The notes beneath the pieces were generated by a model, which saw only the letters and a list, made by a program, of their open reading frames with translations, was not told the DNA's origin and did not search any database. The translations under genes and the position numbers were made by a program. Shown here piece by piece: positions 23,033 to 30,725 of a stretch of 33,683 bases of DNA; positions within the stretch are counted from its first letter, which is position 1, and each line of letters opens with the position of its first letter. This DNA is from CAYWKU01 sp964459325 (GTDB lineage Bacteria > RBG-13-61-14 > CAYWKU01). Location of the stretch: positions 1 to 33,683 of the forward strand of contig CAYWKU010000036.1 in assembly GCA_964459325.1 (NCBI GenBank). The letters are read 5' to 3'.

Positions 23033-24319
23033 TCAGTCCCGCGCGCAACGGAAGCCAACGCCGTAGCCGTAGATCCCGTAGCCCGGCCCGCTGTAGTCGC
23101 GAGCCGATGAACGTAGGAGGCTAAAAGTGAGGAACCAGCTACCGCCACGCACAACGCGAACCAAGCCGGAAGATGGTCCAGTTGGATTTCGGTTAGGGCT
23201 ACTTGAATAATATTTACTATCGTGCCAATCCGCTGTCCACTCATACACATTCCCGGCCATGTCCATTGCCCCATAAGGACTTGCTCCCTTTGGCTTGCTG
23301 CCCACCGGCCATGTTCGCACTTTCCCACAACTATTATTACCACCGTCAACCATTACTGCATAATCACAACCGTCATCCATTACTGCATAATTACGACTCG
23401 CCTTCTCGTTACCCCACGGATATTTCCTGCCGTCCGTTCCTCGCGCCGCTTTTTCCCATTCCGCCTCAGTTGGTAATCTCTTCCCGGCATATTCGCAATA
23501 CGCTTTGGCCTGGTTCCAGTCTACGCAGTTGATGGGATGATTGCCCCTGCCGCTATATCCCCAATTGCAGTTTTTGTTGTCGCTTCTGCTACGCGGCTGG
23601 CTGCACTTCCCGCTATGTACGCACTCACCATATTCCTCCACCGTCACTTCATACTTATCGATATAGAACGCATCGAGGTAAACCTTGTGATAAGGCTTCT
23701 CGTCAGTATCACATAGACTGTCCACCCTGCTGTTGCATCCCATCATGAAATCACCGGCGTAGACTTTGACCATTTCACCGCTCTTTAGGCCACCTGATGT
23801 CGAACTCGGCGTCGAAACCGGCGGTTGGCCCATAAGCTTGCGGGCGGCGTTGGTTACGGTGGTTATCAGACCGTCTATTTCGCATTTTTTGCACATTTCT
23901 TTTATGGAAGTTTCCACCGTTGCCGTCTCGACATTTATCAATTGCATGCTCACTACGTATATCTTCCCAAGCTTCGAGATTTTGCCTACTACAATTTTTC
24001 CCACTCCCAAGATTCGACCGGCCACGACAACGCGACTGCCCTCGACGCTGCCTGTCTGTTGGAAGCCAACTTCACCGAGTATTTTGTCCCGGTTGGCCCG
24101 GTCAATAACTGTGTATTTTTTCGATTTCACTATCTCGTCAAGTGCAATGTCAGTCAGGGTGGAGCACTGCTCTTTTTGTATATCTTTGCTGCATTTTAAA
24201 TCCATCACGGCGAGGTAATTCATCACCCGCTTTTCCGGTTCATCTTTGGCTTCACCACCACTTAGAATAAGGCAAAGGAGAAGCAGACAAAATATTGTTG
24301 TGAGGATAGTGCCTCTCAT
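23033..24319 (-). CDS. Secreted CsgG-FGE (formylglycine-generating-enzyme fold) protein, probable DGR target
   Basis: The 428-residue product starts with a Sec signal (cleavage near GGEA|KDEP). A CsgG-like domain follows (residues about 30-160: LAVMDLKCS, DEIVKSKKYTVIDRANRDKIL, VVVAGRILGVGKIVVGKI). An FGE-sulfatase/C-type-lectin-like domain runs from about 180 to the end (MVKVYAGDFMMGC, EVTVEEYGECV, RLPTEAEWEKAARG, YPWGNE, MAGNVYEWTADW, VVRGGSWF, GFRCARD). The last 35 codons after GGSW are dominated by NNC/NNT codons (TTC, CTC, ACT, AGC, TAC, GGC), the pattern left by adenine mutagenesis of AAC/AAT in DGR variable repeats. A 9-residue tandem repeat (YAVMDDGC-type) lies at 23345-23398. The start at 24319 follows AGGAGGA. 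No reverse transcriptase or template repeat is in the window. Confidence 0.88.
   Translation of the reverse strand: MRGTILTTIFCLLLLCLILSGGEAKDEPEKRVMNYLAVMDLKCSKDIQKEQCSTLTDIALDEIVKSKKYTVIDRANRDKILGEVGFQQTGSVEGSRVVVAGRILGVGKIVVGKISKLGKIYVVSMQLINVETATVETSIKEMCKKCEIDGLITTVTNAARKLMGQPPVSTPSSTSGGLKSGEMVKVYAGDFMMGCNSRVDSLCDTDEKPYHKVYLDAFYIDKYEVTVEEYGECVHSGKCSQPRSRSDNKNCNWGYSGRGNHPINCVDWNQAKAYCEYAGKRLPTEAEWEKAARGTDGRKYPWGNEKASRNYAVMDDGCDYAVMVDGGNNSCGKVRTWPVGSKPKGASPYGAMDMAGNVYEWTADWHDSKYYSSSPNRNPTGPSSGLVRVVRGGSWFLTFSLLRSSARDYSGPGYGIYGYGVGFRCARD
23051..23134 (-). other. Candidate DGR variable region of the FGE protein
   Basis: This is the segment from the codon after GGSW to just before GFRCARD. 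Most codons end in C or T and could derive from AAC or AAT by changes at the first two bases. The flanking GGTAGCTGG and GGCTTCCGT triplets are the usual invariant borders. The call rests on codon pattern and 3' context alone. Confidence 0.55.
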
Positions 24320-24442
24320 ATTTTTCCTCCTCTCAAGTCTATAGAATTTATACAATATTTAATCCCAATACGCAATGATATAAAATGGGGCGATGGAGAA
24401 AGCTCCCCACCGCCCCGGTTGGTTGAGTTACTGTCTTGGTTT

Positions 24443-25048
24443 CTACCTGTTTTGAAGCTCACCTATGACCGTTGATGCCTCATCCCTGGTGAGGTAATCC
24501 GGCACTTTGTTGAAGGTATTCAGGCAATACTCCCTGATGGCCTTCTGTGTCATCTTTTTCGATTTTCCGATGCTATAGATGGCCTGGAGCTGCTTGTTGG
24601 TGAGCCGACCGTTGGAACCGTTTCCCGAGTTTTTGGAATTGTTTTCCGATTTGGGTTTGCTGCCACTGTCGGTGCTATCGCCGTTCCCGCCGTAGAGGTA
24701 CAAGCCGACACCCAATAATGTTGCGCATTTCTTGATGGCGTCGGTGGTGGCGGCCTTCAGGTCGTCGCCCAAGGATACCTGCTCGCCGCTGTCCCGGTTG
24801 CGGGTTATCCGGGTGCTGCCAAACTGGGACTTGGTTATCCCTTCGGCGGTAAGCCTGCCGAGGACGAGTATTTCATCCTCGAACACCTTGTGCTCGACCA
24901 CCTCGAAGCTCCAGTTTGCATCGAAGGCGTCGTTCAGCCGAGCTATCACGGCAGCGCCCTCGAGGTAAGTGACCTGGTTGCCGAATGTTCCTCGCTTGGT
25001 TTTCAGCTGCGACTCGTCGAACGGTCGCTCCAATGTCTCTCGATTCAT
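24443..25048 (-). CDS. Rad52/Rad22-family single-strand annealing protein
   Basis: The 201-residue protein has the Rad52-type core: LEGAAVIARLNDAFDANWSF, then EVVEHKVFEDEILVLGRLTA, ITKSQFGSTRITR, and DDLKAATTDAIKKCATLLGV with GLYLYG. A Ser/Asn/Gly-rich linker (residues about 137-155) and a small C-terminal helical domain (NKQLQAIYSIGKSKKMTQKA) follow. Such phage and element proteins anneal complementary strands during recombination. AAAGGAG is seven bases before the ATG at 25048. It ends a minus-strand run that starts near 27984, and its leader holds four hairpins. The Cas4-like nucleases may supply its single-stranded substrate. Confidence 0.85.
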   Translation of the reverse strand: MNRETLERPFDESQLKTKRGTFGNQVTYLEGAAVIARLNDAFDANWSFEVVEHKVFEDEILVLGRLTAEGITKSQFGSTRITRNRDSGEQVSLGDDLKAATTDAIKKCATLLGVGLYLYGGNGDSTDSGSKPKSENNSKNSGNGSNGRLTNKQLQAIYSIGKSKKMTQKAIREYCLNTFNKVPDYLTRDEASTVIGELQNR

Positions 25049-25074
25049 CGTTCTACTCCTTTCATTGAGTTGAA

Positions 25075-25197
25075 CCGGCCTTTTTCCCAGCCGGAGATTG
25101 CTTCCCAGCAATCGGAGGTCGATTGCTTCTTAGCAATCGAAAGTATTGGATTGAAAACAGCAGACCCCGGCCACCACAATGGATGACCGGGGCCTGC
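25075..25197 (-). promoter_or_regulatory. Hairpin array in the leader of the annealing-protein gene
   Basis: Four stems lie in 120 bases: CCGGC/GCCGG (25075-25094); GATTGCT-tccc-AGCAATC (25096-25113); TCGATTGCT-tctt-AGCAATCGA (25119-25140), nearly a copy of the second; and an 11-bp stem GCAGACCCCGG/CCGGGGCCTGC (25160-25197), which may act as a weak terminator of the upstream gene. CCTCC lies between the twin hairpins on the transcribed strand. Confidence 0.6.
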
Positions 25198-25220
25198 ACC
25201 GAGCCGTATGTGATTGTCAT

Positions 25221-25919
25221 TTACTTTTTCTTCCGGGCACCTCCTTTCTTGGTTGAAGTCTTCGTGGACGACTTTTTGGTTAATTTGGTGGACTTTGTTG
25301 ACGTGGACTTCTTGGTGGTCGATTTCCCGGATGCGGGCTTCTTATCGCTGTCCTTCTTGGACGGACGACCACGCTTCTTCCTGGGCTTCTCCTCGGCTTT
25401 CTCCTTCACCGATTCAGCTTCCTGTTTCTGCTCCGGTTCAGCTTCAGGTTTCTGTTCGGGTTCCGTAGTAGCTTCCGCAGGCCTGCGCCTGGCGCACTTT
25501 GAGCAGTAGGACTGGTGGAACGGCTCCTTACCATAGAACACACCCTCGCACTGGGTGCAGACGATTTCGTAGCCCTTGATGGGCATGGTGGCGGGAACGC
25601 CATACTCCCCGGCCTTCTCAACCGGTATCCATTTCTGCCGGGAGTCCTGGATGCCCGGGCGGGGCACTATCTTGGTTGGTCTGGCCTTCCCGATGCGGAT
25701 AAGCACGTCGTTGTGCACGAAGGCGGTGCAATAGGGGAAACTGTCGGGAAGCGTCCGGAACATGTCTTTCACTTCCCTGTCTTCCCAGGTCTTTCCCTGC
25801 CGGAGCAGGTCGTGGAGCGCCTCGACCTTGGCTATCTCCTGCGAGTTGACGCCGATTTCCTTGAGCCGGGAGAGCTTGATCTTTCCCAGCAGCTCGTCCA
25901 TGGTTTTCTCTCTTGCCAT
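25221..25919 (-). CDS. Zinc-finger protein with lysine-rich, AT-hook-like tail
   Basis: The 232-residue product has a helical N-terminus (DELLGKIKLSRLKEIGVNSQ) and a middle section with a four-cysteine motif, CTQC near residue 122 and CSKC near 139 (YEIVCTQCEGVF, SYCSKCARR). The long low-complexity tail is built of Glu/Pro/Lys then Lys/Ser/Thr, including PRKKRGRPSKK, an AT-hook-like core. The tail resembles histone H1-like bacterial proteins, so it probably coats or bridges DNA. GAGGAG lies seven bases before the ATG. It sits between small zinc-protein genes and the annealing-protein gene on the same strand. No specific family was recognised. Confidence 0.7.
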   Translation of the reverse strand: MAREKTMDELLGKIKLSRLKEIGVNSQEIAKVEALHDLLRQGKTWEDREVKDMFRTLPDSFPYCTAFVHNDVLIRIGKARPTKIVPRPGIQDSRQKWIPVEKAGEYGVPATMPIKGYEIVCTQCEGVFYGKEPFHQSYCSKCARRRPAEATTEPEQKPEAEPEQKQEAESVKEKAEEKPRKKRGRPSKKDSDKKPASGKSTTKKSTSTKSTKLTKKSSTKTSTKKGGARKKK

Positions 25920-25982
25920 TTTTAATCTCCTCTCTGAATTGGTTAAGGGTTTGGTTGTTGGTGGACTAATGACGTACCTCTC

Positions 25983-26009
25983 CTATTCAGGCGGACTTCT
26001 GGCGCTCAT
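25983..26009 (-). other. 8-codon ORF with strong ribosome-binding site
   Basis: AAGGAGG lies six bases before an ATG opening MSARSPPE and a stop, in the gap between the 55-residue zinc protein and the lysine-rich-tail gene. It resembles the short leader ORFs at 19736 and 22232, but no terminator follows here. Confidence 0.35.
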
Positions 26010-26052
26010 GGTTTCCCTCCTTCAGCTGGAATTATTCGGTTGTGTGATTTGG

Positions 26053-26220
26053 TTACCGGTCTTCGGCGGGTTGCTCGACGGGATAGCAGTTGACGTGGTA
26101 GTAGGCGACCTCAAGCTCGGGCGTGTAATCGCCGCGCTCGACGAAGCCCTGTCTTACCTGGATAACCTGGTCATTATCCGTAATTACCTGGCCGCAGACG
26201 TTGCAGTAGATGCTGCACAT
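26053..26220 (-). CDS. Small 55-residue zinc-binding protein
   Basis: The product opens MCSIYCNVCGQVITDNDQV, giving a CxxC pair, and has HVNCYP later, a possible Cys/His pair, consistent with a small zinc finger. Its ATG overlaps the upstream stop as TAATG, and AAAGGAGG precedes it, so it is translationally coupled to the 26220-26447 gene. No homologous family was recognised. Confidence 0.7.
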   Translation of the reverse strand: MCSIYCNVCGQVITDNDQVIQVRQGFVERGDYTPELEVAYYHVNCYPVEQPAEDR

Positions 26221-26447
26221 TATTCCTCACCTCCTTTCCATTCCACGTTCCCGCAACTGCAGTGAGCGCAGAACGGGCCGACGTGTTCAGGCTCCATGGT
26301 TGACTGCTTTACGTTGCCCATGAATCCCTTGTCCTCGTCGTCAAAGTCCTCCTCATCGGGCTTGTAGTACACCCAGTGGTCGGTTACGATGCTCTTGATG
26401 ACGTAGACCTCGGCGAACTTCTTGCAATGGTTGCAGTACCAGGACAT
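26220..26447 (-). CDS. Small 75-residue zinc-ribbon protein
   Basis: The protein begins MSWYCNHCKKFAEVYVI, has an acidic centre (DEEDFDDEDKG) and ends FCAHCSCGNVEWKGG. This places two CxxC pairs as a zinc ribbon with the acidic loop between them. The start overlaps the ArdC stop as TAATG with AAAGGAGG upstream, and its own stop overlaps the next gene the same way. This TAATG chaining shows three genes translated together. The function is unknown. Confidence 0.75.
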   Translation of the reverse strand: MSWYCNHCKKFAEVYVIKSIVTDHWVYYKPDEEDFDDEDKGFMGNVKQSTMEPEHVGPFCAHCSCGNVEWKGGEE

Positions 26448-27259
26448 TATTTCTTACCTCCTTTCCCGGTTAGTAGGTTTATGATTTGCCCGCTGGCTTT
26501 GTGAATTGTTGCCAGCGACTCCTGCAGGTCGTAGCTCACCTGATAGAGCGCAAGATAACGGTCGGAATAAGTTTCAGTAAGTCCAATATGCCGGGCCACG
26601 AGCCATGCCACGGCCTCGGCTTCCATCTCCCGCTGCTCTTTCGATAACTCCGCACGTTTCTGGAGGGTGTCGTGGATAAGCTCGTGAGCCAGTTCGTGCA
26701 GCAGGATGAACGATTGCTCGGTGGGGTTCTTGTTGGAATCGATGACGACCGTGCCGATTCGGCTAACCCCGTCCATACCCGGCAGCTCCTCGAAGACGAT
26801 ATCTATCTTCAGCTTGCCGGATAATTCCTTGAGCTTGTCCAGCAGTTCCTCGTGAGTGTTGGCTATCGGTTGAGGATTAAGAGAGGGTAGTTGCTCGCCT
26901 TCGGTCTGGGAGATGTCAAATACGGGAACCGGCTTGAACAGGGTGATTATCTCCTCGTCGTCTTCATCGTCATCATCGTCGCCGTTTTTGCGCTTCACGG
27001 TGATGGGGGCGAATATCCAGATGGCGGATTCGCCCTTCTTCACGCTCCTGCCCAGCTTCTTCCATGTTCGATAACCGGCCACCCGGGTGGCGTCCGGGTA
27101 CTGCATGAAGATGAGCAGGCAGTTGCGCCACGAGTAGGTATGGAACCTGGACATGGTCTTGAGGATTTGCTGGAATTCATCGCTGCTCTTAACCCGGCTG
27201 ACCTTTTCCTTGAGCCGGTCGAGCAGCTCCCTTGTCCGCTCCACGGATTTGGTGGACAT
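26447..27259 (-). CDS. ArdC-type antirestriction protein / zincin metallopeptidase
   Basis: The 270-residue product combines an ArdC N-terminal domain (FQQILKTMSRFHTYSWRNCL, AGYRTWKKLGRSVKKGESAI with WIFAPI) with a C-terminal ImmA/IrrE-like zincin domain (ILLHELAHELIH containing HExxH, then EMEAEAVAWLVARHIGL with the third ligand Glu). An acidic loop of repeated Asp interrupts the ArdC domain at about residue 95. ArdC proteins bind single-stranded DNA and protect incoming plasmid DNA from restriction. The element also carries an hsdM gene. GAAAGGAG precedes the ATG. It is in the minus-strand operon starting at 27984. Confidence 0.88.
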   Translation of the reverse strand: MSTKSVERTRELLDRLKEKVSRVKSSDEFQQILKTMSRFHTYSWRNCLLIFMQYPDATRVAGYRTWKKLGRSVKKGESAIWIFAPITVKRKNGDDDDDEDDEEIITLFKPVPVFDISQTEGEQLPSLNPQPIANTHEELLDKLKELSGKLKIDIVFEELPGMDGVSRIGTVVIDSNKNPTEQSFILLHELAHELIHDTLQKRAELSKEQREMEAEAVAWLVARHIGLTETYSDRYLALYQVSYDLQESLATIHKASGQIINLLTGKGGKK

Positions 27260-27281
27260 GGTTCTTCTCCTTTCCGGGCAT

Positions 27282-27316
27282 AAAAAATCCGGCCATCCCT
27301 TAAATTGGAACGCCGG
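27282..27316 (-). terminator. Possible intrinsic terminator between the DUF4406-like and ArdC genes
   Basis: On the minus strand CCGGC pairs with GCCGG around an 18-base loop and is followed by ATTTTTTA. The stem is short, so it may terminate only partially and allow read-through into ardC. Confidence 0.5.
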
Positions 27317-27346
27317 TTCTTTGTGCCCTGCTATGTGGTTTGGTTG

Positions 27347-27745
27347 TTAGAGATAGATGATTTTCAGGCCGTGATCTTTTGCGGTTTGATGCTCGATGGT
27401 CGCTCCGCCGGAATGCTCCCAGCCCAGAATCATGGCGATAACGCCGACCAGTCCTGAAGACAACAGCGAGCGCCAGACGTAGAGGGCGTCGTCGCGGGAG
27501 TAGCCCATGGCTTCGAGGTCGCCCACGGCGGAGGGGTCGATGACGATGTCGTAGTCGCCGCTGGCATCAAGTTCAGCAGCACACTGATTCAGCTTCCGGA
27601 TGTTCTCCTCAACGGAGTTGCCGTTCTTCGGAGATATGGGACCGGAGACGTAGCAGACCTTGCCGGGAGGTTTGTCTTGCAGGAAGTCGAGGTAGGCACG
27701 GAGCAGTTGGTGCTTGTCGCGGAAATCTTTGGGTACGAACAGCAT
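27347..27745 (-). CDS. DUF4406-like protein (nucleoside deoxyribosyltransferase-related)
   Basis: The 132-residue product has VCYVSGPISPKNGNSVEENI at about residue 31, an IVIDPSAVGD strand in the middle and LLSSGLVGVIAMILGWEHSGGATIEHQTA near the end. This is the pattern of DUF4406 proteins of phages and mobile elements, distant relatives of nucleoside 2-deoxyribosyltransferases. Substrate is unknown. The ATG at 27745 follows GGAGG by eight bases; longer frames lack a site. It lies just downstream of the 65-residue gene on the same strand. Confidence 0.75.
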   Translation of the reverse strand: MLFVPKDFRDKHQLLRAYLDFLQDKPPGKVCYVSGPISPKNGNSVEENIRKLNQCAAELDASGDYDIVIDPSAVGDLEAMGYSRDDALYVWRSLLSSGLVGVIAMILGWEHSGGATIEHQTAKDHGLKIIYL

Positions 27746-27786
27746 ACGAATCACCTCCTTCCATATAATGTTGTGAGGGGTTGAAT

Positions 27787-27984
27787 TCACGAGACCCGAA
27801 CGCGCCGCTTCTCACGCTCGGCGAGAACCAGCTCGGCGAGCTTTGCCGCACGTTCAGGCCCGTCCAGGTGAGCCAGGTGCACGTGGAAGAGTTCGACCTG
27901 CCTCTCCCAACTGCAGCCTGCCGCCCCGAGCATTTGAAAACAGACGCTCCTTGGCACGGTCTCCATCCTAGTGGAGTCGGGCAT
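27787..27984 (-). CDS. Small 65-residue hypothetical protein
   Basis: The product starts MPDSTRMETVPRSVCFQML and has a helical, charged C-terminal half (ERAAKLAELVLAEREKRR). No family was recognised. GAGGAGG lies eight bases before the ATG. It is the first gene of the minus-strand operon that runs to the annealing-protein gene and is divergent from the lipoprotein gene at 28229, so its promoter lies in 27985-28110, an AT-rich stretch. Confidence 0.6.
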   Translation of the reverse strand: MPDSTRMETVPRSVCFQMLGAAGCSWERQVELFHVHLAHLDGPERAAKLAELVLAEREKRRVRVS

Positions 27985-28112
27985 AAAATCACCTCCTCTC
28001 GGGCGTAAAATGAATCGGATTCAGGCAAAATTTTAAATCGGTATAAGTTATTGAATTAACGGAATTTTTGGGGTAAAGACAGAATTAATTTAAAAATAAT
28101 TATAAGAACCTC

Positions 28113-28142
28113 TTGACAGGAGCGCCCGAGGGGAGGTAAAAT
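28113..28142 (+). promoter_or_regulatory. Sigma-70-type promoter of the lipoprotein gene
   Basis: TTGACA at 28113-28118 (perfect -35) and TAAAAT at 28137-28142 (five of six -10 bases) are separated by 18 bases. The start codon of the lipoprotein gene is 86 bases downstream. This is the clearest promoter in the window. Confidence 0.75.
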
Positions 28143-28228
28143 TTATTATCATATTTTCAAGGAGAGGGGGGGTGGAATAATTTAGCAATATCTTATAGGG
28201 TTATGCATTGCAAGGAGAATGCGAAGTC

Positions 28229-30325
28229 ATGAAAAATTTCTTAAAAATTGCATCGAGTTATTTTTTCATAATTCTCTTTTTTCTTTCCTGTGGCCCTAAA
28301 CCTGCTGACTATTATTCGCAAGGAAAATACCAAGAAGCATATTCCCATTTTAAGGCTGAATATCAAAAAAAACCTAAAGATAAGAACAAGTACTATGCTG
28401 GAGAAACTGCGCTCACATTAGCTGAAAGAAACATTAATAATATTAAATCAGAAAATCTTACAAAGAGCATGAATTTACAATTAATTGATAAAAACATAAA
28501 GGAAGTCGAAAATGTTCTTGAATTATTATCTGAGGCGCGTGATTGTTTTAAATCTTTAGATTCTTCTTATACACCTTCTCAGGACTACCCACTCATCAGT
28601 GACCAATGGGTTAAAACAGAAAATATGAAAGATCAGACTGATAATTTGCTTCGGGATTTAGAGAAGAGAAAAGCCAAACTTAAATCTGATATTGAAAATT
28701 TTATATCTGAAGCAGACAAGCTTAAACAAAATCATAAATTTATTAAAGCAAAGGAGGTTTTGCAAAAAGCACAGCAAATAAATCCTAATAGTGATGAAAT
28801 CAAAAAAGAATTACAACTAATAAAATTAATAATTTCTTCAGAAAGTTTGTTATCAAATAAACAATATAAAAAGAGCCGATTAAATGCACAAAAAGCACGT
28901 GATATCGATCCGAATTTCGCGTACATACCTAAATTAATTGCTGAAATCAATAAATCCCATTCAGGCAGCTTATTTAAAAAAGGAAAAGAAGCTCTTGCAG
29001 ATAAACAGTATTCAGAGGCTTTTTCATTATTGACAGATAGCTGTGAGCTTGATCCTCAAAATGAAGAAAAAGCATCGTGTTTGGAGAGATGTAAAAATGA
29101 ATGGGTAGAATCGTTGTGCTCGAAGGCGGAAACATATACTCTGAAATATAGGTTCCGAAAAGCTCAAGATAAATATCAGAAGGCTCTTGATATTTCCCCT
29201 AACAGTCAATTTGCCAATTCAGAATATCGTCAGTTTCGTCGCAGTGCGGCAATGTATCACAAAAACGTAGCTAATATTTATTCAAAAAATGAACTATTTG
29301 GAAATTGTTTGGTAAATTTGTTAGAAGCTAACCATTATAATGAGAACGTGGTTAGGAAACAAAATATAACCAGTATTGAAGAAAAAATTAAGAGAAAATC
29401 AAGAATAAATGTAGCATTGATGGATTTTAAGGATCCCTACCAAGAAAAAGGTCAACTCATCCGAAATCAGGTTTTATCTGATATGATGCACTACCCGTTT
29501 ATAAGAGATAAGAAAGTACAAATAATGGATAGGCGAATGCTGAAGCAAATTTTTTCGGAACAGAAACTTTCAATGACCGGAATGGTAGATAAGAACAAGG
29601 TAGTTAAGACCGGTAAGGTTCATGGTGTAAACGTGCTGATATTTGGAGAAGTGTTGGAATTTAATACAGATAATCTTGTACGAAGGATAAATACAAAATA
29701 TAAAGAGTATGTGTCAGGTCATCACAAAGAAGCTAACCCCGATTTTAAAGATTGTTTGACAGCAACGACAGCAGCGGCACTTTTAGGCGGCGACGATATT
29801 AGAGAAGTTTGTGCTGGACTTCACGACCCATACATAATTGTTGAAGATCATTCAAAGTGTTATTATGACATACTTAAACACACCCGATTAGCTAGTATAT
29901 CAATTGGAATTGATATAATTAATGTCGAAACGACGAAGGTGATCTATAATGATACAATCTCTGAAAAGGTAGAAGATAGTGATAAAGAAATAAAGCCTAC
30001 AAACATGGATTGTGCAAGTAAGGCTGGAATAACCCCAGAGAGGCCAGATTTAGAACCTCTTGGACTTATGGAAAGAAAAGCAACACAGCAAGTTCAAGAT
30101 GAAATATCCGGTCAACTAAAACGAGCTTTGAGTCCTAAAAGAGTATGGAAAAGACAAGCAAGATGGTTCACTTCTAACAAAAGATGGGAAAAGGCGGTAG
30201 AGTCATGGGCGAAGTTATTAGTTCTTTATCCAAATAGTTATGATTCAAAAGAGGCAAAAGATGAACTAGTAAAAATGTATACAAGACATCCTGAGGCTTA
30301 CGTTAAAGATAATATATCCTTATAA
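28229..30325 (+). CDS. TPR-rich lipoprotein with CsgG-like domain
   Basis: The product of about 698 residues opens with a lipoprotein signal ending FFLSC|GPKP, so the mature Cys would be lipidated and the protein anchored in the envelope. Residues about 25-380 are helical repeats of TPR type (YYSQGKYQEAYSHFKAEYQ, AKEVLQKAQQINPNS, AFSLLTDSCELDPQ, AQDKYQKALDISPNS). Next comes a CsgG-like region (INVALMDFKDPY, KVQIMDRRMLKQIFSEQKLS, HGVNVLIFGEVLEF), then a helical C-terminus with another TPR-like pair. CsgG proteins form secretion pores; a structural or assembly role is inferred. The ATG at 28229 follows AAGGAG by 11 bases. The gene is AT-rich and probably acquired. The CsgG domain also occurs in the FGE protein at 23033. 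Confidence 0.8.
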   Translation: MKNFLKIASSYFFIILFFLSCGPKPADYYSQGKYQEAYSHFKAEYQKKPKDKNKYYAGETALTLAERNINNIKSENLTKSMNLQLIDKNIKEVENVLELLSEARDCFKSLDSSYTPSQDYPLISDQWVKTENMKDQTDNLLRDLEKRKAKLKSDIENFISEADKLKQNHKFIKAKEVLQKAQQINPNSDEIKKELQLIKLIISSESLLSNKQYKKSRLNAQKARDIDPNFAYIPKLIAEINKSHSGSLFKKGKEALADKQYSEAFSLLTDSCELDPQNEEKASCLERCKNEWVESLCSKAETYTLKYRFRKAQDKYQKALDISPNSQFANSEYRQFRRSAAMYHKNVANIYSKNELFGNCLVNLLEANHYNENVVRKQNITSIEEKIKRKSRINVALMDFKDPYQEKGQLIRNQVLSDMMHYPFIRDKKVQIMDRRMLKQIFSEQKLSMTGMVDKNKVVKTGKVHGVNVLIFGEVLEFNTDNLVRRINTKYKEYVSGHHKEANPDFKDCLTATTAAALLGGDDIREVCAGLHDPYIIVEDHSKCYYDILKHTRLASISIGIDIINVETTKVIYNDTISEKVEDSDKEIKPTNMDCASKAGITPERPDLEPLGLMERKATQQVQDEISGQLKRALSPKRVWKRQARWFTSNKRWEKAVESWAKLLVLYPNSYDSKEAKDELVKMYTRHPEAYVKDNISL

Positions 30326-30398
30326 TATTAGTATCCTCGCATAAATATGAATCAATATTACTATGATGCTCATGTAAAGAATGGAGGTTATAATCGGC

Positions 30399-30725
30399 AT
30401 GGAAAAGACTCGCATCTTAAATAGGTATATATTTCCGCTCATTATTCTGATTCCAATAATTATTTTACTATTTTTGCGTTTTTCAAATTATGAAGTCCTA
30501 AACTCTTTAGCGGTAATTCTAACTTTTCGAATATATTTAGCAATAGCGACTACTGCCTACTATGTTTCTGCTGAGTTTAAAAATTACAAAAAAAATACAT
30601 TTATAGCCATTGCTATAGCTATAGCTACCTTTTTATTCTGGTTTGTTTCGCTTTTTGTATTGGCCATTATAATGTACAGAGTGTATAGAAATTCAAGCAA
30701 AGAATCTTATAAAGGCCAGGAGTAG
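30399..30725 (+). CDS. Small membrane protein, three predicted transmembrane segments
   Basis: The 108-residue product has hydrophobic stretches at about residues 13-26, 36-56 and 70-95 (FPLIILIPIIILLFLRF, LAVILTFRIYLAIATTAYY, FIAIAIAIATFLFWFVSLF) and a charged C-terminus. No family was recognised. The ATG at 30399 is chosen because GGAGG lies 11 bases upstream; an ATG at 30381 overlaps that site. It follows the lipoprotein gene by 73 nt on the same strand and shares its low GC, suggesting one transcript. Confidence 0.65.
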   Translation: MEKTRILNRYIFPLIILIPIIILLFLRFSNYEVLNSLAVILTFRIYLAIATTAYYVSAEFKNYKKNTFIAIAIAIATFLFWFVSLFVLAIIMYRVYRNSSKESYKGQE

